The notes: a model not told the origin generated them from the letters alone. A stretch of 64,000 bases of DNA from Polytrichum commune (GCA_950295325.1 OX485806.1:45443169-45507168); one strand, 5' to 3'; counted from the stretch's first letter, positions 37,166 to 51,112 are shown. A program made the numbers and translations.

Positions 37166-37960
37166 GTGCCTAGAGATTTGATTGTTTTGAGGTTGCAAAG
37201 TGGATTTTGAGAGATTGGCGCTTTGGAGTTTCGGAGCGTTGAAGGAATCTGAGGGCGCATTTGGATGTTGTAAGTATTCATTTGTTTTTTATTGTTTTGC
37301 TTGAATGTATGTTTGATGCAAGAACATGTGATTTGAAACTTGAGTGTTGAGATGCTTATTTGAGAGGTTTGGAGGTGTTTAGACTTCAAAAATATTTCAC
37401 TTTAGTGTTTTAAATGTTCAAGGGTGTTTTTTAGGGTTCTGAATGTGTTTAAACTCCAATAGCACATGATTTGAGAGGTTTGGAGGCGTTTAGAATTTAA
37501 TGCAATTCACTTGAATGTTTTCAATGTTCAAGGGTTTCTTTGAGAATTTTAAAGGTGTTTAAATTCCATAGCACACGATTTAAGAGAAGTGAATGATGAG
37601 AGACTTATTTGAGAAGTTTGGAGGTGTCTAAAATTGAAAGCATTTCACTTGAATATTTTGAACGTTCAAAGGTTTTTTTGAGAGTTGTGAAAGTATTTAG
37701 ACCTTATAAGCACATGATTTAAAAGACTTGAGTGTTGAAAATTTTCTTTGAGAGTATGAGGCACATTTGAGAGGAAAAAAATATTATTTCAATGATTTGA
37801 AAGTATTTAAAATTCTTTTGAGGTGTAGAAAATCTTATTTGAATGATTTAAGAATGTAAGGCGTTTGAGGTGAAAAACAAATCTTATTTGAGTGATTTGA
37901 GCGTCCTTAAATTTTTTTTGAGGTGTACAAAATCTAACTTGAGGTATAAAACATCTTGTA
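37166..37960 (+). repeat. Degenerate 50-70 bp tandem repeats before copia copy 2
   Basis: Phrases such as GAGAGGTTTGGAGGTGTTTAGA, TTCACTTGAATGTTTT and AATGTTCAAGGGTTTTTTTG recur about twelve times with heavy drift. The array ends about 100 bp before the first recognisable copia coding sequence. A similar array, inverted, precedes copia copy 3. Confidence 0.65.
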
Positions 37961-38071
37961 TTTTAGAGACCAATGGACCCATTTAAAAATTATGGGTATG
38001 TTTTACTATATTGAAGCATTTCAGGCTTTGTCTTCCTGCGCATCGACATCTCGCCCATCAAACGCAACATC

Positions 38072-40729
38072 ATGGAAGATAAGGATGTTGTCATGGTGTT
38101 GCAACAAAATAAAGACGTCAACTCAAGTCATGTGTTGGATGATAATAATGTTGTTGAAGCCATCGGAATGGGATTCATCATCGTGGAGGCAATCGTGAAA
38201 AAAAAAATCAATCGTATTTGTATCAAAGATGTATGTCACATGCTCCAATTGCATGCCAATTTGCTCTGGGTAAATAAACTTGTGTCAAATGGATTAAAGG
38301 TTCAATTCAACCTAAATGAAAGCATTGTAAAATCTTGCAAGAATAAAGCCATTGCAATTATGCCACATGAAGACAATTTGTAAGAAATAAAATTTATGAA
38401 GGTATACGAAGTGGCCAACATCGTGCAATCTCCAACAGGATGGTGCGCTCGAGTTTGAGCACTCCCCCATTTAAATGTGAAAGGTATTCATACGCTCCTG
38501 AACATGTTGAGTGGTAATTTTTTAACCTCACATGCTTGTTGTTTGGCATGTATTGAAGGCAAACAACATAGGCTTGTGTTTCTAAACAAGAGGTGGAGGC
38601 AATCGACCAAACCTTTGGAAATTGTCCATTTTGATGTGTGTGGCCCCATGCTAACCACATTCATGAGGAGTGTAAGGTATTTTGTAGCCTTCATTGATGA
38701 TTTTGTCAATGAGAGTGAGGTTGTATACATTAAAATCCAAAAAATATATTTTGAAGGATTCAAGGAGTTCAAGGTTCTCATTGAGACACAATCAGAGTAC
38801 TAAATCAAGATGTTTCCATTGGACAATGGCGGGGGATTTTTTTCCAAGGCAATCAACCGAATTTTGAAAGATCATGGCATTGAGAAACAAGCATCCACCT
38901 TGTATATGCCTCAAAAAAATGGAGTGGCGGAGCATGTAACTGAACCATTGTGGAAATGACAAAGAACATCCTCAAAATCTCGCCAAATTATTATGGGCAA
39001 AAATAGTGGCAATTGCGGTTTACACACAAAACCGATGTCTTACTATGGGCGTTGGACTCAATTACACCTAAGGAAGTGTGGAACAGAAAGAGGCCTTGCA
39101 TTGCACATATGCATGTGTTTGGATGTATTGCCTACACAATAGTGCCAAATGAAAAATTGGGAAAGATTAATGCAAAGGGTTCATAATGTTTGTTTTTGGG
39201 TTTTTGTAAGAGAACTAAGGCCCATAGGCTAATTTGTTTACAAACTAAAAAAATCATAAGAAGTCAAGACGTGGTATTCATGGAGGATGACATGAGCATT
39301 GGAAACAATTTGTAGATGTGTCAAAGTGGAAGAAATAAAGGCCTTATGGTGCTTATTATGGATGAATCTTCCAAATCATCTTCGTATAATGATGGTGATG
39401 AGCTCAAAAAACAAAAGGGAGATAACTTGGTTGCAAATGAGGAATTAATCATAATACTTGCAGAAAATGATTGTTGCGTTGAGAGATTCGACAAAGATAG
39501 AATATATCTTAAGAGGGAACGGGGCCCACCCATAGAATAGTGGAAGAATGACATTCTATCCCAACACGGCAAAAAACGGGCCAATGTGGCATTATTGGAT
39601 GATTTTTTAAATTTGTGCGAACATATAGGAGGTGACAATGCAAAAGGAGTACAACTTGTTCATGGCCAACGGTACATAAGAATTTACCAACCTTCTAAAA
39701 GATTGCAATAGTGTAGGTTGCAAATGGGTGTTTCGTTTCAAGAATGATGCATTGGGTGAATTTGTTAGGTATAAGGTGTTGTTAGTATCAAAAGTATATT
39801 TTCAAGTGGCCAAAGTGTATTTCAATGAGGCCTCTGTTCCCGTGGCAAAGTTTATCACCAATAGATGTATTCTTGCGTTAGGAACGACCATGAATTGGGA
39901 GATCCACCAAATGAATGTAAAGGTGGCATTTTTTAATGGAATATTGCACGTGGAGATTTTTATGAATCAACTAAAGGGTTTTGTACAAAAAGGAAAATCT
40001 TACCTTGTGTTCAGATTCAAGAAAGTTTTGTATGAGCTCAAACAATTGCCGAGGGTGCGATACCACCGTATCGACTCGTTTTTCATTGACGAGGCTTTTA
40101 TAGGAGCCAAGATGATCATTCGTTGTACGTCAAACAAATAAGTGATTATTTGTTGATGACAATCTTCTACCTAGATGATTTGATCATTTTGACATGTGAT
40201 GTAGTCCAATTGAAGTGGCTCAAATCAAAGCTCAAGAAAAAATATGAGATGAGCGACATCGCAAAATTACATAATTGCTTAAAATGAAATTTGAGAGGAA
40301 TACAAAAGCCCGTATCATTATCAAGAACCAAAAGAACTATATCAAAGAGATCTTAAAGAGTGTCATCATGGAAAAATGCAAACCGGTTGGAACTTCGTTC
40401 GCTGTGAATTCAAATTTGGGAATGTGCGAAGGGAAATGGAAGGTGTTCCATACATGGCCGGGATAGGATCTCTCATATATGTAATGGTAGACACGAGGGT
40501 TGATATTGCATTTGCGTTGAGTATTGTGAGCCAATTCATGTCGAAGGGTGGTTTACCACATTGGATGGCCGTAAAACATATCATGAGGTATTTGAAAGGC
40601 ATTTTGAACTTCAAATTATGCCTTGGAGGCAAGAATATTGACTTCAAAGGTTTTTGCGATGTGGATTGGGTAGGAGATGCAAATGATCGGCGATCCACCA
40701 TAGATTTTTTTTTTTGTGTAATTTTTTAA
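38072..40729 (+). pseudogene. Ty1/copia polyprotein remnant, copy 2
   Basis: Plus strand in order: protease-to-integrase link (38072-38383), integrase zinc part with CLACIEGKQHR and core start RYFVAFIDDF (38477-38803), and core continuation around DNGGGF and HGIEKQAS (38820-38890, with stops). Then the linker (39316-39540) and RT (39728-40141), with WEIHQMNVKVAFFNG and the palm YLDDLIIL near 40170. The RT end and RNase H follow (40376-40729; GSLIYVMVDTRVDIAFA, DVDWVGD). About six breaks. This is the most complete of three related copies. Confidence 0.85.
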
Positions 40730-41019
40730 ATAGGGTATGTGCAACTATTTTTTTTGGGTTGTAGTGGGAAAAAGGGTGGTAGATGTGAAAAAATGTGGTT
40801 ACTTGAGCTTACTAATTTGTTAGAGCAGTAGGCCATTGGTGAGAATGATTCTAAATTTTGCAAGGTATAAAAGAGTGATGTATCTATGAATGGCCATGAG
40901 ATTGGTCGCAATATTTCCTTTCAAACTAGAAGGCAAGTTGTTATTGGATTTTTGTAAAATACCAAAAAAACACTATAGAACACTATACCCATGTGTAAAT
41001 ATTATTTGTAATTGGTTCT

Positions 41020-41090
41020 TTAACAAAAGGGGGAAGAATAGTGGGTGGATGGTTTGTGGCAGTCTAAGGGTGAATGTGTTGGAAAAAAAG
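41020..41090 (+). promoter_or_regulatory. Possible polypurine tract and 3' LTR start, copia copy 2
   Basis: AAAAGGGGGAAGAA at about 41026, then GTCTAAGGGTGAATGTGTTGGA at 41060-41081. The second resembles the AGTGGGAGAATGTTGGA boundary common in plant copia elements, which would put the 3' LTR start at the TGTTGG near 41076. The other LTR end was not found. Confidence 0.4.
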
Positions 41091-42530
41091 GTGGTTGGTG
41101 TAGTATTTTAAGGGTATTTGTAGGAAAATAGCTAGGATTTGGATCCATGAGTCCAAATGTGCCATTGGATTGTGTTATTTTGGGAGGTGACAATTTTTTT
41201 CCATTTTTGAGTTTGTTTGGCTTTGGAATGTGAATGCCATTTATGCAATGTGCTTGACTTTGCGGTGTCAAATGTGTAGTCACATAGGTGGAGGTTACGG
41301 ACAGATGTGAGGATAGGCATTTTAAGTAAGAAAAATATGAATTTTATTACTAAAAAGTCAAACAAAATTGAAGAAATGGAGGAATAGGTCATGGCATGTT
41401 GTTAGTTTGTTTGTAGATATTGAAGGTCTAAGGGGAATGTTGGTGATGTACCTTTTGTAAAGACATATAAATTATGTATCAAAGGATTATTTTGGGGGAA
41501 ACATGTTAGTTAGAGGGGAGTATGACCAATATAGGTGTTGTAGCCATGAGAGCTAAGAATGCTTGAAATATTTTCAAGGCATTTTTGGCATTTAATTATA
41601 ACATGTAGATATCAAATATGAAGTGTTTAAATATAATGGTTGGTGTCTTTTAGTGTGGCAATTAAAGTTTGGAGTAGTTTAATGGTGTCTTGTTTGGTTC
41701 AAAAATCATTTTGGAGGGGGTTTACTATTTGAAACAACTCATTATAGTTGGTTAGTATTTAGGAAAAAGACTTTTGAAATTTTTAATGGATTACGATGGC
41801 TAGGAAGACAAGGTGGTTAAAAATTGATTTTTTTAATGCAGCAGAATATTTCGTTCCATTGATTGCAAAGTTGTTGGTGGCGATAAAATGGAAGATGCAA
41901 TTTTGGCATTTTTTTTAATGCAATTTTTTGTGATTGATTTTGGGGGGAGGTGGAAGATTAGGTATTTACATTATTGATATTGAAATGTTTTGATGTAATC
42001 AAATGTAATCCATTATGAATTTTGTATCCATTATGTGTGTTGTTTGTGTGTATGATTTTATTTATGATATAGCTCATAGTTTTGAGGCGTTTTTCATTAA
42101 ATATATGTGTTGCACATAATTTGGTGTTTTTGCACATCTATGATGTTGCTTTGTTGTTTAATGTATTGAAATTGTATGAATGTGAAAAGAATAGATTTGA
42201 GGTGTCAAAGTTTAATATTTATATACAATGTGAAGAGAGGGTTGGTGGATTTGTGAGTAAGATATGCATATGATGTTGGAGGCTATGTTGTTTATATTTT
42301 CAATACTCATGTTTTTTAAGTAATAATTTTTTTTCTTTGATAGTGTTTGTTGCCTCTCCATTGCAAGTCCCATGTTTGCAAATGACATAGAATTAAACAA
42401 TATGAAAGAATTACCAAAAAATACTAGATTGTCATTTTTTCCACCATGTGTGGGCAATATGTGGTTTCCCACTATTTTTTCGACACCCAATACATCCTTG
42501 AGATGTATTTTTTTTTTCTAAAGGTTGCCT
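41091..42530. other. AT-rich DNA between inverted copia copies
   Basis: No gene. The first part may be the 3' LTR of copia copy 2. Several T- and G-rich runs; nothing recognisable. Confidence 0.35.
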
Positions 42531-44060
42531 TTCTCCATCAACATATAAATTTGTTTACATTGTATCAATAAATCAATCTTGAGGCAGTGATGCTAAAAAA
42601 CGTCCTTTATTTGTAGGCCATTTTTTTGGTTCTTGAAATGCAATTAGGTTATCCCCCATTTGCTCCCTATGTTCTTCATTATCTTTGTTAACATCAAATG
42701 AAGGTGATTTGGAAAAATTGTCCACCCTAATCACCATGGAAGGCTCATTTCTCTCATTTGGACGCATTTCAAAATTACTCCCAATACTCATACTATCATC
42801 TATGAACACAACATCTCTCGTGTGGCTAAGCATGTTGGAATGTACCCCAATGATTTGTTTGCTCATTTTTTCACATTATCTGAAAATATTTTCCTAATTT
42901 GTTGCCCCTCAATGTATCCTGCATATATCAAAACAATGTGGGACAAAATACTTTGCCAAGGTTAATGTCATTCACCATACTTTGAAATGCATGAATACAC
43001 ATCCAAATGCCCAAGCCAACAATGCCAAAGCTCAAATGCACCATTTTTGGACTTGTTTTTACTACATATTGCTATTGCATTAACTTCTCCAAATGGACAT
43101 TTTACAATACATTCATTTAGGTTGCATTGCATTTTCAACCCATTCAACAAAATTTTGCTTTCATAGATAAAATTCACTTGGAACTTGGATACATAGAGAA
43201 AATTCTTGACATAATTTTATTTATTTATTTTGCCTTTTATTATTGCTTCCATGATGTTATCAATATCCAAATAAACATTGCATGGAGTGTTACTTTTTAT
43301 GTTTCAAATGTCATATTCGGGTAGTCATGTTTTTTGTTGCTCTTGAATTCATGATCTATTTTATCATCCACTTCGGTGTTGTTAATCTTCTTGTGGTTGT
43401 TGGCATACGCATTGTTGCTTGGTTTGCCACAATAATAGCACATTTTGATGTCTTTGCAATAAGATGGATTGCACATTTGCTTTGAGGCACCACCATTGCA
43501 AATATAATACCTTAGAATTTTTCCCCCTCCTGCTTCACCATCTCGTGCATCAAAAATGCAGCACCATATTCCACAGTCAACTCCTTCATAGGCATTGTTT
43601 CCAAGTCCAAAATCAATTGTTTGTATGAGGGTGGCAAGCTTTTGAGCAAAACCTTGATAACATTTATTTTTATTGGTGTTCCTCCATGCAAGTGAGTTGA
43701 TCCTCAACTATCTTGAACTTGTTGACATGGTCCAACAATTCATCATTTTTTCCATTTGCACATGACAAATCATCGATGAGCAAATAGAATATTGAATAAG
43801 TACCTCATCTCATGGATATTGAAAAGGTTTTCCATGCCTCAGTTAATCCTTTGCAATTTTTGATATATGCAAGTTGATTGTCCGCTTAGTTAATCCCAAT
43901 GATGGACATTGTCCTTTCAACATGCCTTTGATGTATTTATTCACTTTAGGATCAATGTTGGAAAATGAAGTTGCCTCGTATTTGTCCACAATGCCTAAAA
44001 TTCCATAAAAACCAACCCCATCTCTAATTTGAATTTCCAAGGATTGAAAGTTTTTGCACT
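42531..44060 (-). pseudogene. Ty1/copia gag-to-integrase remnant, copy 3
   Basis: Minus strand, in sense order: gag start region (44040-43843, KYEATSFSNI), gag knuckle CYYCGKPSNNAYANN (near 43430, last Cys absent), and pre-integrase LWHCWLGHLDVYSC (near 43015). It ends with the integrase-RT linker (42866-42573), which matches the linker of copies 1 and 2 in its FxDDSMSxG start. The integrase core and RT are missing. Confidence 0.75.
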
Positions 44061-44099
44061 AAACTTGTTAATTGTTCTAGTACCCTCATCCTCAAGTGA

Positions 44100-45485
44100 T
44101 GGTATATTACGCTCAAAGCTTGGAAATATATTTTATATTATCTTAAATCATATTCATAAATAATTATATGCACAAATGTTTTTTAAGTTCCTCAATCAAT
44201 TTCTTTCAAGCTACATAAATCCTTTGCACCTCAATCTACTCAAATGTAATATTTTTGCTGTTAATTCTTTCAAGTTGGATATTTTTGACCTCAAATGAAT
44301 TTTGCAACATTCAATGCACTCTAGCCATGTTTTTTTTGCTATTAAATGTATACTTGCATATTTAGTCCATTAAAATGAAATGTTTTTGAACTATGATGCG
44401 CCCTTTTGCTCTCAAAAATACCTTTGCACCCTCAATCCACTCAAGTCATATCCTTCTTCAACACAAACAATTCTTTTGGTCTTAATTATGCATTTGCACT
44501 TTTAATTAACTAAATTAAACCCACTTGCTCTCAAATGTGCCAATGCACTTTCAAATTAAGTTTTATTCATTTATATGTCTCTATATCTTCAAATATGTCT
44601 ATATATCTTCAATCATTCAAATCAAATCTTCATCAAATCTAATGTGTTTTTCGCACCTTCAAAACATTCAAATTAGAAAAATTCATCTCAAATGTGCCTT
44701 TGCACATTCAAGTCACTCAAATCATGCGTTTTTCAATTCTATGTGGCCTTACACCTTCAAAACATTCAAATCATGCTTAGTTTAGTTTTAATATGTTTTT
44801 CCACCCTTATTTGTGCCTTCTTCAACTCAAATATGTTTGTGTTTAAAGCATTTTTTAATTCTATAGTACATTCATACCTTAATCAAACCCTTTTCAGTTC
44901 AAATGCTATTTTGTACTATCAAAGCACTCAAATGAAACCCCCTTCAACCCAAATTTGCTTTTCCAACCCCAAACCACTCAAATTAATTCTTCTTCAATTT
45001 AAATGTGTTTTTGCACCCTCAAATCATTAAAATCATTTCATCTCCAATTCAAATACTCTTTATAACCTCATATATACACAATTTTACTTAATAACCTCAA
45101 ATTAGGTCCTTTTAAACTCAAATGACCTTTATGCCTTCAAATGTGCACAATTTATACTCAACAACCTCAAATTATGTATTTTTTCAAATCGAATGACTTT
45201 CAATGCACTCAAATATCCATAAATGCACCCAACAAAATCAACTCCCACTCAATTACATCAAATATACATTGAAGCAATATGAATATTCAGATCAACACTT
45301 ACAACCTCCAAATATGCACTAGTACATTTCCAATGCTCTAATCACCAAACCTCAAAGCACTAGCCAATCCTCCAAATGTGCACCTTGAATATGAAACACC
45401 CCAAATGCTCTTCCAAACATTACAACGTTTCAAGATCCACTTTGTAACCAACTAGCAATCAAATATCTAACCTTAGAATTTTTGT
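44100..45485 (-). repeat. Degenerate 50-60 bp tandem repeats before copia copy 3
   Basis: Plus-strand phrases such as CACTCAAATCATGC, TTCAATTCAAATGTG and TTTTTGCACCTTCAAA recur more than twenty times. Read on the minus strand they resemble the repeats at 37166-37960 (GAGTGATTTGAGGGTGCAAAA type). They stand directly upstream of gag in the sense direction of copy 3. Confidence 0.65.
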
Positions 45486-47869
45486 GACTGGGCCCATGAT
45501 TTATTGGAGCATAATAGAATTAAAGGTAAGATTGCACAAAAAAAATACACATGCAAAAATGGACACAAAAAATTAATGTTTGGAGTGAGATGGTTGCCTC
45601 CATTTTTTTTCATGTCTTGATTGTATTTTATTTTGCTTGGTTCATATAATACATATGGTGTATCTCAATGCCCATCTCCCACAAACCATGTGTATTTATT
45701 CAAGTTTTATTAATTTAAATTCCTTTAACAATCACAATCCTATGATTACAAGCAACCTAATGTTTATCTTCAACAAAATATAATTTTCTAATACGAACAA
45801 AAATTTGTGGATGTTTATTACATTGCATTTGTGGAAAATAACTATTGATAATGAATTTATAGTGTAAATTTAGATATAATTACATATTTTATGTGGTACC
45901 ATTGAACATTGCCATTGAAACAGGAGCATGACAACTAACACCAAACATGAGCAGGGACAAAAGGGAAAACAACAGGGTAGCCAACACCGGAACAAGAACG
46001 GGAGCAAAGATAGAATGGGAAGAAACAAAAAAAATAGCAACAAAAACTAGAGTTTGTTTTGGGTACCAAATACATTTATAATACCAAAGAGTTGAAGAGG
46101 TTGGTGTATCATACCCCATTTAACCGAATATCATCCGGTCAGTAAAGGAGTTATCAACCTAATACCACAAGGTTAAGAGGGGGCCCATGAAGGATTCCCC
46201 TTGTTATTATAAGGCACGGTAGTTAAAGTTTGGTGATCCGATTGCATAATTAATGAGCTATTGAGTTTGCGGACCGCATCCGTTGTTAGTAGGTTATTTA
46301 AGATTAGTGAGTTAATTGGAACAAATAGACTACATAGCAAGAAACTTAGGAATAGTGGTCACAATGTTGACTAAATACCACTTAGGCCACATCAGTGAGG
46401 GAACAAAGGTGGATGTAAATAAGGGCCAAAAACGATTTATTGGTTACCCTTAGGAAATTCTTCAAACATAGATAGTGGTAGGTAGATTTTAGAACATATT
46501 CAAACAAAATTTGAAAATGAAGGATATGGGCACTCTTTTCAAAATTTCAAAGAAACATTATTCATTTTCATAAAAAAAATATAGCAATTTAGGAGAGTGG
46601 TACATGTTAGGCGCCATCTCTAACTACTTATAGAGTTAGGCTTAGAGTTTACACACCTTATTCACAAGATATTGGCTACAAAAGCCTTGTCCTTTGTACC
46701 TTTACCATTTTTAAATGTAAAAAACTTCAAACTCAATCTTCTCCATAGCTATTCAATGCAAAGGAGAAATAATTTATTAGCATAAATATCATTAGGTCAA
46801 GAAATCATGATTGAAAGATATTTTATTACTTGAAAAACACTACGTATAGAAATTCACATGAGTGAGAATAAATGCATTAATGAAAGAAAATACTTTAAGA
46901 TGGAAAATTGATTATAAATTTGTTAAAGCTAGAAAATAAGACTTGACATTGAGAGGTTCTTAAAGGATTAAAAAACCACATGTGTGAGTGACATCAAGGC
47001 AATCATAGAGAAGAAGAGGGGGAATTAGAGAAATAATAAACTATAGAATTGGAATAGAAACATCGTCACTCTATAGCTTATCTCTCACCAACTTATTCGT
47101 AATAGCTCTTCATTACCATAAGTCTCTTAACATAAAGAAAATTATTCCATTTTTTGATTTTCTAATTAAAAACCTAAATATTTCAATTATAAAATGTTTT
47201 CAACTACTTGCAATGTATTGACTATTATTAAGTAGAATTCATGTGAACAATTCCACAATATCTAGGAAGTCACGAGTTAATTGTTTTAAACATAATGAAA
47301 AGAATGTAAAGAGTGTTTGAACCTTCTTTAAAGAATAATTGGAAATCATCCTTATCCTACCTTGAATATTATACTTTAATTACGAGAAGAAATGCTATTA
47401 AGATTTCATTGACACTCTAACCAAAAGTCCAACTTAAGATATTAAGCATTATATATAAAAAAAACATTTGTAAAACTATAATATAATTATCTATAGATGA
47501 GACCTATATACAAATAATGCGGTTGTGCTTAAAATAGACTGAAGTTCATGTGATTGTAATTCCGTGTTAATGATATTATGTTGAAAATTTTTAAAGAGAC
47601 AAAAAACTATCTTATGAAGAGGGATTGAGAGATCAAGAGTAAATGACAAGTTTCCAAAAGGCTGAAGCAAAGAAAGTGGAAGGTTAATAGAGGCATTACT
47701 ATCCATGTGGAAATAAAAATTTGCCTAATTGATAAGAGAGCATTCAACAACAACTTAGTATTTATTAAAATGATGGCCACCTATGTTATATCGGTAGGAA
47801 ACTCCGTTAATAAAGAACTACAAATAGGTGGGTAGAAAATGTAATAAAGATAGAAATGATTGGAAAATG

Positions 47870-48270
47870 ATACTTGGTTACTTGGCTACTTGGATTAATT
47901 AGCTTCTTAGCTATTTAACTCAATTACTTGGTCACTTGGTCACTTATAAAAGAATTATTTGCTTTACATGATTATTTGGTTAATTTGGTTCCTATTAGAA
48001 AATTATTTGGATTACATGGCTACTTTGATACTAAATTACTTGGTTCTTTGGCCACTTGATTACTTATACAATAATTACTTGGGAATTTAGTTACTTAGTT
48101 ATTTAGGTACTTGGAAGGGAAGAAAATACTTGACACTTGTTTACTTGGCTATTGGTTATTTGAAAGAAAATTTAACTAGTTAATTGAGAAGAAAAAAAAC
48201 TCATTATTTGGCAATTAAACTATTTGATAGAAAAACAACTAGCTACTTGAAGGAAGGAGAAAAAAAACAC
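47870..48270. repeat. Degenerate TTACTTGG repeat
   Basis: Variants of the octamer TTACTTGG (ACTTGGCTACTTGG, TCACTTGGTCACTT, ATTACTTGGTTCTTTGG) recur about twenty-five times with AT-rich spacers. It resembles an old minisatellite. Confidence 0.6.
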
Positions 48271-48520
48271 TTAGATTACTAAAGCTATTTGGATCTATAA
48301 CGACAAACAAGGTTATTTAAAATTACTCAGTCATTTGGTTCCTATTATGAGAGGATTGAAGTAATATTTGAGTTAAAAATGGAACTTTGTTGCAAGTTTA
48401 GAAAAATTTAAGCTATCGAGTTAGAAAGGACATCTATTACTACAAAGATGTCTCAGTGAATAAAAAAACCATGGCACATGATAAGTTGCAACACTACCAC
48501 ACATGACAAGAGGTTAACAT

Positions 48521-48668
48521 GATCTAGATCAATATTAAGAAGTAACACTTGAGCTTTAAAAAAAATTGCAATACACGAAAAGATGCAACATTATGATATA
48601 CATGGAGAAATTATCAAGATTTAGATCAATATTAAGAAATAACATTTCAGCTTTAAAAACAACTGTAG
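48521..48668. repeat. Direct duplication of about 98 bp
   Basis: TAGATCAATATTAAGAAGTA with a following GAGCTTTAAAAA at 48530 is repeated as TAGATCAATATTAAGAAATA and CAGCTTTAAAAA at 48628. Confidence 0.6.
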
Positions 48669-50750
48669 TAGATGAAGAAATACAACACTCAAAGAAAATT
48701 AAATACAACCAAGTTTAATGATTACGAACAACATTTAGTTGGACATGACTACTTGAAAATATATCATCAAAACAATTTGATTTTTGAGTTAAACTTAAAA
48801 TTCCATCATGTTAAATACAAGCAAGAAGAATTTTTAAATGAGGAACTAAGACACCTATCAATGTAGCAAAAGATTTCATCTTTGAAACAAAAAAATATAG
48901 AAATAAATGACAAAGAAATAAGGTAATCAAATCACCTAAATCACTACGATACAGTCAATCCTAGAAACAAATGAAGATACTTGAACTCTACATAATGAGG
49001 TGCGAGAATATGTGTATGGTGGGTTGTTTGTTATTATTAATTTGCTATAGTTAGGTAATTAATAATGTTGGTTATTTGTTGCAAATTTGTTGTATATTTG
49101 ACTTGTTGGGATATTATTAGAAGATGTTTTGTGGTAAATGAAAGGATGCATAGGTGTTCATCGTTGAGTGTATGCTTTATGATGATGTTTTGTGGGTTAA
49201 ATTTGATCAATGGTTTATTGGTGTGGTTTATAAGATTGTGAACTTTGTATTTGCAGATGATTATTATTGATTGGTTTGATTTCATTAAATTTTGGTTTGA
49301 TTTGCAAGTGTTTGTAGCATTTTGTCTATGTTTGTATGATGTTTATTTATGAAGTTCATTTTAAAATTTAATTTTTTTTTCATGTGCATTTGTGAAAAAA
49401 ATATTTGAAGCTTTTGTCAAATAAGATTTACATGGTAATAATTTGGATTAAATTGGTTGTGAAAATTGTAGACATGAAAATTAATTGAGATAAATAAGAG
49501 TCTAACTAGTAAGTACTAACGAATCAAGCAATAGTCCAATAATTAATAGATTATTTAAGAAGATTTAACCTAACATGTTAAGTTATAAAATTTGATATTT
49601 GGATAACGGTGCAACTTGGCTCATGAGGGTGCCTTTTGAATTTGAAGGTATTCTCTAACGGATCCAAGGTAACGATGTGCTAAGATGATTACGAATAAAA
49701 CCAAATTAATTTCACTAAGTGTTTTTGAATTGAACTTTTGACTTTATGATGTTAAGCCAATGATAAAGGATTTTACTTTATAAATATATTTTGAAAAAAC
49801 AAAATCAATCTTAAATGAATTTTTATTGGATAAAAATTGATGAAAACACCCGTGGCATGTTGTAAAACACTATAGAATAGACTAGATTTGTAGAACTATT
49901 TTATCTTTGTTTTATTGAGTTTATCTAACCATTGTCTTTATCTGGATTGATTAAAGAACAACCACATGTAAGTTATCAACAACATTGTCCACAAATTACA
50001 CAATTGTTTGTTCATTATTATTTCGATGATTTTAATCACAATTCAAAGGTGGCCTTAACTAATTTAAATGGTATTTACTTGTGACAATACTCATGTTGAG
50101 TGCATAATAACTAAGATGGATATCAAGATAAGAGGAGTGTCTATAACAAATAAAGAACATGAGAGTAGTATAAACACGAAAAACAGTTGGGTGAAGACAT
50201 CAACCAAACACAAAGTATTGTAAATAGTGAAGAAAATGAGCACATGGTAGAGGAGCCAAAGAATTGTAAATGCTCAAGACGATGAGCACATCCAAAAAAA
50301 GATGAAGATTAGAAGCCTAACAAAATACCAATGCAGAAGAGAGAGAAAGAAAGGGGAGCATCACAAATGGAGTAGAGTTCATTTGGGATATTAATACATA
50401 TGCAAAGGGTGCCATTTGTCGGGATGGCATGGGTTCAAGCTAGGTTATCACAAGAGAGCACCATACCTCCATGGCATGCATAATACACATATATAACTTG
50501 CAAATGCACATTCCTAGCTTACACAAGATTGGACATCACAAGCCTCCTACCATAAAAGGAGTCTTCTTCCCAAAGAACTAAGAGCACTTACAAAAGAAAG
50601 AAATTGCTTGTAGGATTGCATTTTTTGCTTTCATGTCCCTCGAGGCCATTTGGAGCAACATTCCCATTGGAGGGAAATGACAAACACATTGAGGGCACAG
50701 TTGTGGCATACCAAAATGATAAAACAACCTACATCATGAGGTTTTCATGC

Positions 50751-51112
50751 CTCACAAATTTATAGAGATAATTGTAGAGTTAAAGGCTCTAAATGGAAAC
50801 ATTAGGGGATCAAGCCCTGTATTTGAGAGAATCCCTAAATTGGTGACATGGTAGGAAAGAGGTTTTTCCAGCTTTCGAAACAAGCTAGATTGTGAGCCAT
50901 GTCTAGAGTGAGTCAAGGTTGTCAACGACTTCAAAGTAAAAGAAACCTTAACGGTACGATAGTGGCTCTCTCTAAATACCCCCGACGAGCGTTGCACTTG
51001 TTAGGGCGGCGGGCAAAGGCAACCCCAAAAAAACCAGAGGTTCGAACACTCGACCATGGCCTAATCCCCCAACCCTTGTCCACCCGGTGTCCAGCCTGGA
51101 TTCCTGCCAAGT
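50751..51112. other. Left flank of the third family 1 LTR
   Basis: Frames of 68-82 codons on both strands, none recognised. The last bases hold CCAGCCTGGA, which also occurs just right of the LTR at 53112 and again at 53149. Confidence 0.35.

Larger units (their letters stand above)
45486..50750. other. AT-rich stretch without recognised genes
   Basis: About 5.3 kb with no ORF over 82 codons and no domain motif. It contains simple degenerate repeats (listed separately). No LTR ends or inverted repeats were convincing. Confidence 0.4.

Noticed and set aside
51030-51060. GGTTCGAAC string as a tRNA or SINE box B
   Set aside because: No box A at the proper distance and no cloverleaf; the string alone is common.
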